From assembly GCA_040255465.1 (NCBI GenBank), contig JBDZVA010000005.1, positions 1 to 64,000 on the forward strand: a stretch of DNA of 64,000 nt, read 5' to 3'. Positions 25,449 through 33,408 of this stretch are shown here, piece after piece. Every line of letters begins with the position of its first letter. The first letter of the stretch is position 1. This DNA comes from UBA5793 sp040255465. Its GTDB lineage: Bacteria > Planctomycetota > Phycisphaerae > Phycisphaerales > UBA5793. Below the pieces are notes generated by a model. The model searched no databases and was not told the origin of the DNA. It worked only from the letters and a program-made list of their open reading frames with translations. The translations under genes were made by a program, and so were the position numbers.

Positions 25449-25978
25449 TGTGCTGCCTCGCTGGAATCGACCGCCAACCCCAGCAACTTGCGCGGGGTGG
25501 CACCTCGGTATCGCCGCTTCTTGACGCCGGTCGAATTGACGTACTTCTCGAACGCTGCCGCATTGGGCGGCATCCAGTCACGCAGGTCAGGAGGCAACTC
25601 GCTCGCCAGGATCGCGTCGAACAGCTTCCTGTACGTCATCATTTCTGCGCCCGGGATGTTCTTGAGCGCCCACTCATAGGCCGCTCGCGCCTTGAGCCGC
25701 GACGGCGGAAGGTGAGGGGCGTCGCTCTTCTCGCCAGCGATTGCCTCCACCGGCGGGGCCTGCAGCGGTGGACATCCGGCGTCGATCCAGCGCAGCAGCC
25801 CGCGGCGCGACCATCTCACCATTCCGCCGAGTTTCACGGGCGCCGGGATCGTGCCAACGTAGGCGAACTGGTAAACGCGGCCATGCGGAACGCCGAGCAT
25901 GTCGGCCACGCCGTGCACATCGAGCAGTTCCGGCGCGATTCGACGTGGAAGATGATGGGTGTCCTGATTTTCAGCCAT
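25445..25978 (-). CDS. MerR/AlpA-type helix-turn-helix protein
   Basis: This 177-residue protein has an excisionase-like helix-turn-helix near the start: LLDVHGVADMLGVPHGRVYQ, then IPAPVKLGGMVRWSRRGLLR. This 'l..vAe.Lgvs...vy......iP.PvklG..vrW....l..W' pattern is that of AlpA/Xis DNA-binding domains. The C-terminal 90 residues are unrecognised and basic. It may act as an excisionase or regulator of the early operon. Its stop overlaps the next gene. Confidence 0.82.
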   Translation of the reverse strand: MAENQDTHHLPRRIAPELLDVHGVADMLGVPHGRVYQFAYVGTIPAPVKLGGMVRWSRRGLLRWIDAGCPPLQAPPVEAIAGEKSDAPHLPPSRLKARAAYEWALKNIPGAEMMTYRKLFDAILASELPPDLRDWMPPNAAAFEKYVNSTGVKKRRYRGATPRKLLGLAVDSSEAAQ

Positions 25979-26172
25979 GATCGATCCTCCTGCATGCGGC
26001 GAAACGCGATTTCTGAGTCAATACAGGCGTTTCGATTGCTCCTCGCGCGCGGCTGCGTGAAAAGTCGGACAGCGCCGCGTCATCTTGTGTCTCTCTACAT
26101 TGGCGGCTGTTCCCGCGGGCCAAGCCTGCGCCTCTCGCCAGGGGGGAACCATTGACATCGACATCGCGCACT

Positions 26173-26412
26173 TCATGTTTCAGGTGTTGCATCACTCCCC
26201 CCATCAGTAACCGACTTGTGTACGAACTCACCGCACCAACCCTCACACGCCACGAGCGGAAACTGCGCCAGCTCGTGCCCGCGCCAGACCGGTGATCGAC
26301 GTCGGCACTCGCCGCCACCGAAGACGGACTCGCCTGAGAACACGATCACGCCGGGGCGAGAGGCGGGAGGGTTCGGTCGAAAGAACCGGCATTGGTCACA
26401 ACGTTCCTGCAT
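26173..26412 (-). CDS. Small cysteine-rich phage protein
   Basis: ATG at 26412 has a GGAGGTG site 4 bases upstream and gives 79 residues. It opens MQERCDQCRFFRP, has GECRRRSP, and ends with CEGWCGEFV, so six cysteines are arranged as in a compact metal-binding protein ('C..CrfF......g.CrR.pP'). Proteins with this pattern occur across phages and prophages; function is unknown. A longer frame to 26886 crosses the iteron region and is not real. Confidence 0.7.
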   Translation of the reverse strand: MQERCDQCRFFRPNPPASRPGVIVFSGESVFGGGECRRRSPVWRGHELAQFPLVACEGWCGEFVHKSVTDGGSDATPET

Positions 26413-26427
26413 GGCACCTCCGTTGGA

Positions 26428-26682
26428 ATCCGTCACAGAAATCCATCCACCCCCCTCACGCGTACGCGCGCGCCCGCTCAGGCAGCGCGCGCGGGGGCAT
26501 GTGACGGAATTAGAAATAGATAGAGAGAGATTCTCTTTTTCCTTACTTTTCCAGTACTTGCGCGACTCCGAATCCGTCACAACGGGCTGTGACGGATTGG
26601 TGATGGATTTGATGTTTTCGGCCCGCGCGGCGCGGAGAAACGTCACCGATGCGACGGTTTGTGACGGATCTCTGTGACGGAT
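26428..26682. repeat. Iteron array with AT-rich block, candidate replication origin
   Basis: Six copies of TGTGACGGAT (one with a final A instead of T) lie in 255 bases: on the plus strand at 26500, 26588, 26660 and 26673, and inverted at 26428 and 26572. Copies at 26572-26581 and 26588-26597 form a perfect 10-bp inverted repeat with a 6-base spacer. An AT-rich, purine/pyrimidine-skewed block (26507-26552) lies among them. Iterons plus an easily melted block next to the Prim-Pol gene look like a phage origin or initiator-binding site. Confidence 0.65.
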
Positions 26683-26693
26683 TCGGATGGGCT

Positions 26694-28877
26694 TCATGGC
26701 AGTCGATACCCCTGGGCGGGCTTGGTGCTGGTCGGGATCTCGACGCACTCGACATCGCCCTGCATGAGCAGTGTGGCGATGATCTGGTCGAAGTCGGCAA
26801 GTTTGCAATGCATCGCGCGCATGAGTTTGTTGCGAGCCATCATCCGATCCGGCGACTCGCGCAGCTTCTTCATCAGTTTCAGACACTCAGCGTGGAATGG
26901 GTTCTCCGCGACGTGGCCTGCGGCCATGAAGAGCATCCGCCGCGTCTGGTGCATCACCAGATGACGCGCCCACCGCACCGCATCGACGTCGATGACCGGC
27001 GCACGGGCGTTGGCGCTGATGGCGTGAAGCAGGGCTAGTTTGCGCACCTGCTCGCTCACGCGGCCCCACACCGTCGTACCGACGGCATCCTGGGCTTCCT
27101 CAGCCCGGGCGTACTCGCTCTCGGCCTCTTCCCGTGTCTCGACGAGCAGGCGCTTCGCAGATTCGGTGTGCTCCACGACTTTCGGGGTCGGATGCCAATG
27201 TTCGAGGTTGCCCTTGCCCGGCGAAAACTCCGCCCACCACCGCGCCGTCTCGATGACGCGCTGCGGCAGGTCGCGGATGCTCGGCTCCTGGCCGTTACCG
27301 CGCTGGCCCGCTTCGAGGATCAGCATGCGGGCGAAGAAGCCGTTGGTGAGCATGCGCTCGCTCAGCGCTTCGTAATAATGATTCGGGATGGCTGTGCCGA
27401 AGATGATCAGATTCGGTTGATCGATAACTCCCGGCGATTCCTTGCCCGCCTTTCGCCGCATGGGAAAGACGCTGTTGGACGACGAGTACATCGTCAGCAG
27501 CGTGCTCATGATCGCTTCGTGCCGGGCGTCCTTGGCCTTGTTAATCGACTGGAGCATGCCATCAATCTCATCCGTCTGGAAGAGCATGCTCGGCTGCTTG
27601 AACAGCGCATCCTGGATGCCCTCGCCCGAGGCGAAGCGTTCCCCGAGACTGCCTGACAAGCCGACCTCGTGGACGATGCGGGTGTTGATCTTGCGCGGCC
27701 AGTCCTTGCCGGCCGAGGAGTGCGCGAGCCCCAGGAGATAGATGTTGGTGCGATTGTCTCCACCGTCACGCACCTTGCGGCCCGCGAGGAAGGCCTGCAG
27801 CGCCAGCGCCCCACAGAAGGCGAGGACGAGATTGGGATAGGGCGCTGTTTCGAGGCAGAAGTCCATGATCTCGCCGACGAAGCCGGGCATGCGGAGCAAC
27901 TCAGGCGGAAGCAGACCGGGATCGGGCGGTGCGGGAGATTGCGCGGATGCTGACTCAACGCATGGAGCGGTCCGCAGCGAGAGTATTCCCGAGAGATCAA
28001 CGTCGTTGTGCTCGACGGTGTTGTTCGTGTCACGCAACCAGCCGAAAGGGCGCTCATGTGGCCTGGTGGCGGCCTCGTTGACTTTGTGACGCAGTTCCTT
28101 CTCCGACCATGGCGGTTCGCAGCGCGGGTTGTAGCGATCGAGCAGGAGTTGCAGCGCCTCATCCGGATCGAGACCGAATCCATGCACCATCGCCGTAGCG
28201 GCGGCGAATGTCGTGCTGTGCCCGCCCTGGCCGGAAATGGCCGGCGGCATGGCATCGAGGTACGCCGCCGCGCGTCGCAACACTGCGTCACCGGAAACGA
28301 TGGATGTCGGAGTGTGGAGTTGTGGCGGGGCGGCAGGGGGTGCGCCTGTGCGTTCGACCACCGCGGCCACAAGCGCATCGACCGCAGCTCGCAGTGCCTC
28401 GTGCGTCACCGATGCGGGCTCACCGGTGAGCCAGTCGTAGGTTTCGCCGCAGGGGTGAATGCTCGGGCCGACGACGGTCTGCGCACCGGTGCTGCGGATC
28501 TCGACGATCATCCGTTTGGTGCCGGGGAAGTGATGCTTCTTCGTGGTCGCACCCCGGCAGATGTACCACCAGTGCGAGTGCGGCGCACCGAGGCGGCCGC
28601 TCACCGCGAGAGTGGGGGGCAGAAAGCGCGGGGCCAGTTCGATCGCTTCGGGACAGTCGAGATCGACATCCACGAGCCATCCGCTGGGTTCGCCGAGCAG
28701 CAGGCCGATGTTGCCCACGCAGTTGAAATGCTGAGGCAGTTCCGGCTCGGTGAGACGCAGCTCTTGCCAGGCGGTGAGGACCGGCGCCTTGCTCCGAACC
28801 GGGATGGGCACGACGTGATAGCCGCGCGCGGTGTACGAACGGGCAGCGTCGAGGAGCGTCAAGCCGGGTGCCGTCAA
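26694..28877 (-). CDS. Bifunctional primase-polymerase (Prim-Pol) with DUF3987-like domain
   Basis: This 727-residue protein has an N-terminal Prim-Pol domain: ARSYTARGYHVVPIPVRSKA, catalytic WLVDVDLD (Asp 70 and Asp 72) and the downstream APHSHWWYICRG and TVVGPSIHPCG motifs. A linker leads to a DUF3987-like domain (ILLGLAHSSAGKDWPR with a modified P-loop, LFQTDEIDGML, then a long helical part). Such fusions serve as primase-helicase proteins that start phage replication. It overlaps the helicase gene by four bases and lies beside the iteron array, which is probably its target. Confidence 0.9.
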   Translation of the reverse strand: MTAPGLTLLDAARSYTARGYHVVPIPVRSKAPVLTAWQELRLTEPELPQHFNCVGNIGLLLGEPSGWLVDVDLDCPEAIELAPRFLPPTLAVSGRLGAPHSHWWYICRGATTKKHHFPGTKRMIVEIRSTGAQTVVGPSIHPCGETYDWLTGEPASVTHEALRAAVDALVAAVVERTGAPPAAPPQLHTPTSIVSGDAVLRRAAAYLDAMPPAISGQGGHSTTFAAATAMVHGFGLDPDEALQLLLDRYNPRCEPPWSEKELRHKVNEAATRPHERPFGWLRDTNNTVEHNDVDLSGILSLRTAPCVESASAQSPAPPDPGLLPPELLRMPGFVGEIMDFCLETAPYPNLVLAFCGALALQAFLAGRKVRDGGDNRTNIYLLGLAHSSAGKDWPRKINTRIVHEVGLSGSLGERFASGEGIQDALFKQPSMLFQTDEIDGMLQSINKAKDARHEAIMSTLLTMYSSSNSVFPMRRKAGKESPGVIDQPNLIIFGTAIPNHYYEALSERMLTNGFFARMLILEAGQRGNGQEPSIRDLPQRVIETARWWAEFSPGKGNLEHWHPTPKVVEHTESAKRLLVETREEAESEYARAEEAQDAVGTTVWGRVSEQVRKLALLHAISANARAPVIDVDAVRWARHLVMHQTRRMLFMAAGHVAENPFHAECLKLMKKLRESPDRMMARNKLMRAMHCKLADFDQIIATLLMQGDVECVEIPTSTKPAQGYRLP

Positions 28878-31372
28878 AACGGAATCTCCTCTTCAGGAAT
28901 CCTGCCGTATGCTGAGGCCACTGCAGCGGCGTCTTCCTCGTTCTCGAGGTTGAGCGGTTTGGGGCCGAGGATGTGATTGACGATCCGGTCGTACTTCTCA
29001 CCGGCCCTGCGTTGAACGGTGATCGAGATCGTCGGCGCCAGTGCGCCGCAGTCGGCCAGGTCGACGGCTTCATCGACACTGTCGGGCACCGGCTCGTTCG
29101 AACGCCGCCGCCACCACTGCTCGGCCTTCTGACGCGCGTATCCGGTGTGCTCAAAACACACCCATTCGCAGAATGTCGTCGTGAAACCGCAGCGATACTC
29201 GACACGCATCGTGGGCGCGGCGCTCGGGTCATTGCGCTTGTAATGCACGTGATAGGACACGCCGTCCACAGCATGTTCGGTTTGCGCAACCTGGTCGGAG
29301 AGGATGCCTTCGCTGGTGGCCCGGGCATCGTGCTTGTCCTTCTCCGGTGGAGGGAACTCATGCCCGCACTCGGGACAGTTCGAGTAGGCCGCGTGAATCA
29401 GAGCGTGGCAGTCCGGGCACTCCTTTGCCGGCGCCTCTCCCTCGCCCTTGCCAGGTTCCTTGATACGCAGGTCATCGACAGGCCCATGCCGAAGGATGTT
29501 GCCCCCGAAATCCAGCACGAGGCAGTCGGCCTTGTCCGGATGCAGGCGGAAGCCGCGACCCACCATCTGGTAGTACAAGCCCGGTGAAAGTGTCGGGCGC
29601 AACATGGCCACACAGTCGATCCCCGGCGCGTCAAAACCGGTCGTCAGCACGTTCACGTTCGCCAGGAACTTCAACTCCCCGGACTTGAATCGTTTGAGGA
29701 GCGAGTTTCGGACGGGAACGGGTGTGTTGCCCTCTACGAATCCGCACTCGACTCCATGGCGTTGTTTGAGCACCTCGACGACATGCTGGCCGTGACGAAC
29801 ACCGGAAGTGAAGATCAGCACCGAGCGCCGATTCGCGGTGTGCTCGATGATCTCAGCGCACGCAGTCTGCACGAGATCATCCACATCCATGAGGTCCTCG
29901 ACTTCGCCGGCGATGAACTCGCCGCCCCGGACGTGCAGATTGCTCATATCGGCACGTGCGAGACCCGCCTTGGTGCGCAGCGGGCAGAGGTAGCCCTGGA
30001 CGATCAGTTCGCGCACACCGATCTCGAAACACACATCGTTGAGGATGTGGTCCGGGGCGCAGATCGTTCCGGTCTTCATGCGAAATGGAGTCGCGGTCAG
30101 ACCGATGACACGCACACGCGGGTTGACGACTCTGGCCTCATTGATGAACTGGCGGTACATCCCCTCGCCGTCTTCGGGAATCAAATGGCAGTTGTGGACG
30201 AGAACCCCATGAGCAAAGTAAGAAGGATGTCCGGAGACGTGCAAGTTGAAGACAGTTCGTCCGCCCGCGCATTCGTGATGCGAAACACGGACCAGCCGCT
30301 TCGGACGAGGTAAAGAGTCTTTCGCGTGTCCTGCAATCGACGAGCGGGTGATCGGTGACTCCGACCGTCCAGCTCGATGGCGATCCGACGCCGTGGGTCG
30401 GCAATATCGATCTTCAGGTTCTTGGGTAACGACTGCGCTTTGTGATTCCGCACAGCGACAGCCAACTCCGGAATCCACTCCGCACCGAGACGCTGAAGCA
30501 GCTTCTGCTGGGGAAGTGTGAGACTGCCGTTCCCCCCGCGACGTCGCGGCTTGTGTCCCCGCAACTTGAGTGCGTGGGAAACCCTCAGCCGGACCGCCCG
30601 TGACGTCATGCAGTTCTCGTGGGTCTTCGAGCAGGAGATCGAGCAGTACCGTTGGCGAAGCCAGTGGGGCTCTTTCATCACTCGGGTCCGACCATCTGGC
30701 AACTGCTTGCTCCAGGGACGAAACTCCCTGCCGCAGCACTCGCAGGTCTTCACGGCCGAACGCCATCGAACCGACTGCCAGGGAGCCTGCCTTTCGCCAG
30801 CCTGACTCGGTGAAGATTGGGTGGTTCGCGGTGCAGGTGAGAACAGTTCCATCCGAGTACTCCAGAGTTACAACGTCATCGACCGCGCGTGCCGAGGTTG
30901 CCACGACCGTGCCGATGCCAGTGGCATTGTGAACGGTCATTCCAGGCTGAATGTGTTCGATCGGAACATCACCGGAAGGCGTCGAGACGAGCGTTCCCTC
31001 AACGAAGCACTCATCGACGATGATCAGGTCAACGGGACCGAGATCGCACGCCTTGTGGTAGATCGATTGGATGCCGGCGATGGTGATCGCATAGTTCAAC
31101 TCGCGCCGCCGGAGTCCGGCAGAGTACAGGCCGACGGGCAGGTCGGTGGCGATGGTGCGGAGTTTGTCGAGGGCCTGCTCGAGGAGTTCCTTCACATGCG
31201 CGAGGATCACGACGCGACCGTTCCAGTTGTTGACGGCGTCCCTGCAGATTGTGGCCATGACCGGGGTCTTGCCACCCGCGGTTGGGATGACCACACACGG
31301 GTTGTCCTCGCGCTGACGCAGGAACTCGTAGACCGCGTCTACGGCCGCGCGCTGATAGGGGCGCAGTTCCAT
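28874..31372 (-). CDS. SF2 DNA helicase with an intein in motif II
   Basis: ATG at 31372 shares one base with the previous stop (TGATG). The 832-residue precursor would splice to 559 residues. Extein motifs are VVIPTAGGKT (motif I), IIVDE joined to CHLIPEDGEG (motif II, DECH), IGLTATPF (III) and LTTGFDAPGIDC with QMVGRGFR (V-VI), then a zinc-binding CPDC..CPEC segment. The 273-residue intein splits DE from CH, so the unspliced protein cannot be an active helicase. Phage DEAD/DEAH helicases of this kind serve replication or recombination. Its stop overlaps the Prim-Pol start. Confidence 0.92.
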   Translation of the reverse strand: MELRPYQRAAVDAVYEFLRQREDNPCVVIPTAGGKTPVMATICRDAVNNWNGRVVILAHVKELLEQALDKLRTIATDLPVGLYSAGLRRRELNYAITIAGIQSIYHKACDLGPVDLIIVDECFVEGTLVSTPSGDVPIEHIQPGMTVHNATGIGTVVATSARAVDDVVTLEYSDGTVLTCTANHPIFTESGWRKAGSLAVGSMAFGREDLRVLRQGVSSLEQAVARWSDPSDERAPLASPTVLLDLLLEDPRELHDVTGGPAEGFPRTQVAGTQAATSRGERQSHTSPAEAASASRCGVDSGVGCRCAESQSAVVTQEPEDRYCRPTASDRHRAGRSESPITRSSIAGHAKDSLPRPKRLVRVSHHECAGGRTVFNLHVSGHPSYFAHGVLVHNCHLIPEDGEGMYRQFINEARVVNPRVRVIGLTATPFRMKTGTICAPDHILNDVCFEIGVRELIVQGYLCPLRTKAGLARADMSNLHVRGGEFIAGEVEDLMDVDDLVQTACAEIIEHTANRRSVLIFTSGVRHGQHVVEVLKQRHGVECGFVEGNTPVPVRNSLLKRFKSGELKFLANVNVLTTGFDAPGIDCVAMLRPTLSPGLYYQMVGRGFRLHPDKADCLVLDFGGNILRHGPVDDLRIKEPGKGEGEAPAKECPDCHALIHAAYSNCPECGHEFPPPEKDKHDARATSEGILSDQVAQTEHAVDGVSYHVHYKRNDPSAAPTMRVEYRCGFTTTFCEWVCFEHTGYARQKAEQWWRRRSNEPVPDSVDEAVDLADCGALAPTISITVQRRAGEKYDRIVNHILGPKPLNLENEEDAAAVASAYGRIPEEEIPF
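30181..30852 (-). CDS. Vsr-like (EDxHD) homing endonuclease nested out of frame in the intein
   Basis: This complete 223-residue frame lies in another reading frame within the intein coding DNA. ATG 30852 has GGAG 7 bases upstream, and its TGA falls 10 bases into the C-extein. The N-terminal part has a zinc-finger pattern (CECCGREF...RYCSISC). The C-terminal nuclease reads ADPRRRIAIELDGRSHR then TLYLVRSGWSVFRITNA, like Vsr-type homing endonucleases with an ELDG..H active site. Such enzymes occur as free-standing genes between split-intein halves. Here the intein frame stays open across it. Function is inferred from motifs. Confidence 0.8.
   Translation of the reverse strand: MELFSPAPRTTQSSPSQAGERQAPWQSVRWRSAVKTCECCGREFRPWSKQLPDGRTRVMKEPHWLRQRYCSISCSKTHENCMTSRAVRLRVSHALKLRGHKPRRRGGNGSLTLPQQKLLQRLGAEWIPELAVAVRNHKAQSLPKNLKIDIADPRRRIAIELDGRSHRSPARRLQDTRKTLYLVRSGWSVFRITNARADELSSTCTSPDILLTLLMGFSSTTAI
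30191..31009 (-). other. Intein (273 residues) inserted at DE^CH of the helicase
   Basis: The intein begins with Cys (31009-31007) in CFVEGTLVSTPSG, has the block B motif TVLTCTANHPIF (TxxH) near residues 56-66, and ends FNLHVSGHPSYFAHGVLVHN with His272-Asn273, followed by Cys+1 of the extein. All splicing residues are present, so it should be active. Known minimal inteins need only about 130-150 residues. Here roughly residues 85-235 are low-complexity sequence that coincides with the nested endonuclease gene read in another frame. No in-frame endonuclease is visible. Confidence 0.9.
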
Positions 31373-31692
31373 CAGGCGATCGCCTCCTGCGCGGCGCGGA
31401 CACTGGCCATCAGCGCCGGCAGATCTTCGGCCGCCATGCAAATCATGCATTTGGATCGGCGGCGACGGAAGATGATCACCGGCACACGCTGGCCTGCTGA
31501 CTTCTGCAACCTCTTCCACGCGTTCCAGAACTGCGGGCACGGCGTCTGCAGTTCCTCTGCATGCACGCCAGGAAGGTGCGCTTCATGATCATCCAAACCG
31601 ATCGCTGCGGCCGTGTCACGCGCTGACTCGCGGACCTCGCGCAACACGGCCGCGTCGGCCACACCGTTCGAACTGGCTGCGGACCTGGGCAT
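31372..31692 (-). CDS. PDDEXK-like phage protein with altered active site
   Basis: This 106-residue protein starts at ATG 31692, overlapping the previous TAA (TAATG). The core PGVHAEELQTPCPQFWNAWK, then SAGQRVPVIIFRRRRSKCMI, then AAEDLPALMASV resembles small phage nucleases of the Holliday-resolvase type ('PGvH.E.K......W...........G..P.v..R..r..w.v...aed...l'). The usual E-x-K pair is not present here (AEEL), so the protein may be inactive or the likeness misleading. It lies just before the helicase gene. Confidence 0.5.
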   Translation of the reverse strand: MPRSAASSNGVADAAVLREVRESARDTAAAIGLDDHEAHLPGVHAEELQTPCPQFWNAWKRLQKSAGQRVPVIIFRRRRSKCMICMAAEDLPALMASVRAAQEAIA

Positions 31693-32159
31693 TACTTCCT
31701 CGCCCAGGGTGGGGTGCTGCCGGGCGCATTGGCGGCGGTGTTTCCGGCTGGCGCGGCGCCGGAGTCGCGTTTCGCGTAACCCTTCACGACATTCGTGAGT
31801 TCGCCGGTGTCGTCGCGCTTCTTCAGACCGACGCTCACGATCAACGGCAGGTTGTGCAGTTCGGCCGAGTCGCGGGGCGCCATGACGCCGACGGCGCGAC
31901 AGATCGATGACAACGTGCCGCGGGCGATCTTGATCGTTTGTTCGCTGGGATGCTTGATGACGAGACGATCCCAGATCTTGCGGCCCTTGTGCGGGCCATC
32001 GAGGATGTCGAGTTCGAGTTGGAGGTACTCTCCCTTGCCGTTGCGAGTGGGCTTGATCTCGGAGGCGACGATGATGGCGAGGTACTTGCCCGCGGGGATG
32101 GGATCGAAGTTGGTGTTCGGCTCGACTTCGTTCGCGTCAAATCCATTGAGATGTGCCAT
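31692..32159 (-). CDS. DUF669 phage protein
   Basis: This 155-residue protein contains the DUF669 pattern: NFDPIPAGKYLAIIVASEIK, then GEYLQLELDILDGPHKGRKI and LVIKHPSEQTIKIARGTLSS. DUF669 proteins are usually encoded next to recombination and single-strand-annealing genes in phages and are thought to bind DNA or help recombination. The Gly/Ala/Pro-rich end (APGSTPPWARK) resembles the flexible tail of single-strand DNA-binding proteins. It lies directly after the RecA-like ATPase gene, supporting a shared role. Confidence 0.88.
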   Translation of the reverse strand: MAHLNGFDANEVEPNTNFDPIPAGKYLAIIVASEIKPTRNGKGEYLQLELDILDGPHKGRKIWDRLVIKHPSEQTIKIARGTLSSICRAVGVMAPRDSAELHNLPLIVSVGLKKRDDTGELTNVVKGYAKRDSGAAPAGNTAANAPGSTPPWARK

Positions 32160-32165
32160 GGTGGA

Positions 32166-32954
32166 TCAGGTTCCTTGTTCAGAAGTGGTGGCGGGTTCAT
32201 TGGAAGCCAGGGGGTTCTCACCGCGGACGAACGCGGCGTAGAGCCGGTAGTCGAGCGGGAACTCCTCGGGGAGATTGAGACGGTTCTTGGCGACGTGCGC
32301 TGGGCGCTCGGCGGTGCGGATGATGCGTTCGCCCGTCCCGATGCCCTGGGTGCGCTTGCGATCGAACCCCTCAGTCGTCGTCTTGGTCAGGACGCGATAG
32401 GTCGCGAAGAGGACTTCGTCACACCACTCCTGCACCAGAGCCGATGCCTGCTTCTGCAGGCGCGGCGTGTAGCGGTCGTAGGCATCGGTTTCGGGGTTAT
32501 TGAATTTCTCGATCTGGGCATGCGCGATCAGAACGACCTGCATGCCGTGCTGTGAACGCAGCGCATCGAGCCCGGCAAGCACTTCGCGCCACTGGCTGAG
32601 CGCGAAGACGTAGCCCTTCGCATAACCGATGTCCTCGATCGACTCGACGCCGCGCTCGGCGCAGACCTCGGCGAAGATGAGCCGCTCGAGCCAGTCGAGG
32701 GAGTCGATCACGACGGTGCGGTACTCGTGCGGCTCTGAGTAGAGCGCCGACAGTGACGCGAGCACATCGGCGTAACGTGTCGCCAGGGGGAATCGATCGA
32801 CTTCGAGGTCGTTGATGCCCTCTTCAGTTTGGATGAAGATCGGCTTCTCCGCCATGGCGCCGAACGTGCTCTTGCCAACGCCATGGACTCCGTAGAGCAG
32901 GACACGGCGCGGCAACTGGTTGCGGCCCTTCTGGATCGTTTTGAGCGAGGTCAT
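32166..32954 (-). CDS. RecA-like phage ATPase (Sak4/AAA_24 type)
   Basis: ATG at 32954 gives 262 residues. P-loop LLYGVHGVGKST and Walker B TVVIDSLDWLERL are followed by VVLIAHAQIEKFNNPETDAY, the typical sensor stretch of AAA_24 phage ATPases. These Sak4-like proteins assist single-strand annealing recombination with DUF669-type partners. Earlier in-frame starts would overlap the upstream gene. The stop is six bases before the DUF669 start, so they form one unit. Confidence 0.88.
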   Translation of the reverse strand: MTSLKTIQKGRNQLPRRVLLYGVHGVGKSTFGAMAEKPIFIQTEEGINDLEVDRFPLATRYADVLASLSALYSEPHEYRTVVIDSLDWLERLIFAEVCAERGVESIEDIGYAKGYVFALSQWREVLAGLDALRSQHGMQVVLIAHAQIEKFNNPETDAYDRYTPRLQKQASALVQEWCDEVLFATYRVLTKTTTEGFDRKRTQGIGTGERIIRTAERPAHVAKNRLNLPEEFPLDYRLYAAFVRGENPLASNEPATTSEQGT

Positions 32955-32977
32955 TTGGGTTCGATCTCCTCTGGGTT

Positions 32978-33289
32978 TCAGCCGGCAGCGGCGGCGGGTT
33001 CGGGTTGAGGTGTGATGGGTTGAGAAGTCCGGCGCACGTGAAACGCGTCGTCGCCGAACTCGCGGGTGATGAAGGCGGTGAAGATGCGGACGACGGCCTC
33101 GCCGGATGTGGTGCGGCCATCGAGGAGCACGACGCGTTTGTCGGTATCGAGGTGGTACGCGACCTCGGTGCGGACGCACGCCTCGCCAAACAACCCCTGC
33201 GCGGCGAGAATCGCCAACTGCAGTGTGGCCTCGACTTCAGTGAGGTCGGCCTGCTTCTCAAACTCGAACCGGAAGACGCTCTGGTTCAT
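32978..33289 (-). CDS. Phage protein, unrecognised
   Basis: This 103-residue protein begins MNQSVFRFEFEKQADLTEVE and has alternating strands and helices (RTEVAYHLDTDKRVVLLDGR). A Pro/Ala-rich tail (PITPQPEPAAAAG) is probably disordered. It sits between the sigma-like gene and the RecA-like gene in the recombination operon. Position suggests a recombination partner, but no family is recognised. Confidence 0.72.
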   Translation of the reverse strand: MNQSVFRFEFEKQADLTEVEATLQLAILAAQGLFGEACVRTEVAYHLDTDKRVVLLDGRTTSGEAVVRIFTAFITREFGDDAFHVRRTSQPITPQPEPAAAAG

Positions 33290-33321
33290 GAACTGGACTC
33301 CTGAGTGGGTGCTTCGGACGC

Positions 33322-33372
33322 GGGGCGCTCACTCCGGGACCGGCGACTGTCCGGTGCATGTGTGAGCGCCCC
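33322..33372. repeat. Long hairpin in the early operon
   Basis: GGGGCGCTCAC (33322-33332) pairs perfectly over 11 bases with GTGAGCGCCCC (33362-33372), and an inner CCGGGAC...GTCCGG pair extends the stem. It is in the gap between the sigma-like gene and the next phage gene, both on the minus strand. It is not followed by a T-run. It may be an attenuator or RNA-processing site. Confidence 0.5.
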
Positions 33373-33408
33373 TTGGTCCACTATGCCAATCCGGGCGCGG
33401 TTGCGCGC

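Noticed and set aside
25971..26192. Possible 73-residue gene before the helix-turn-helix gene
   Set aside because: An ATG with a GGGGGAG stretch exists, but the protein is rich in Arg/Ser and the start overlaps the end of the Cys-rich gene. Not enough support.
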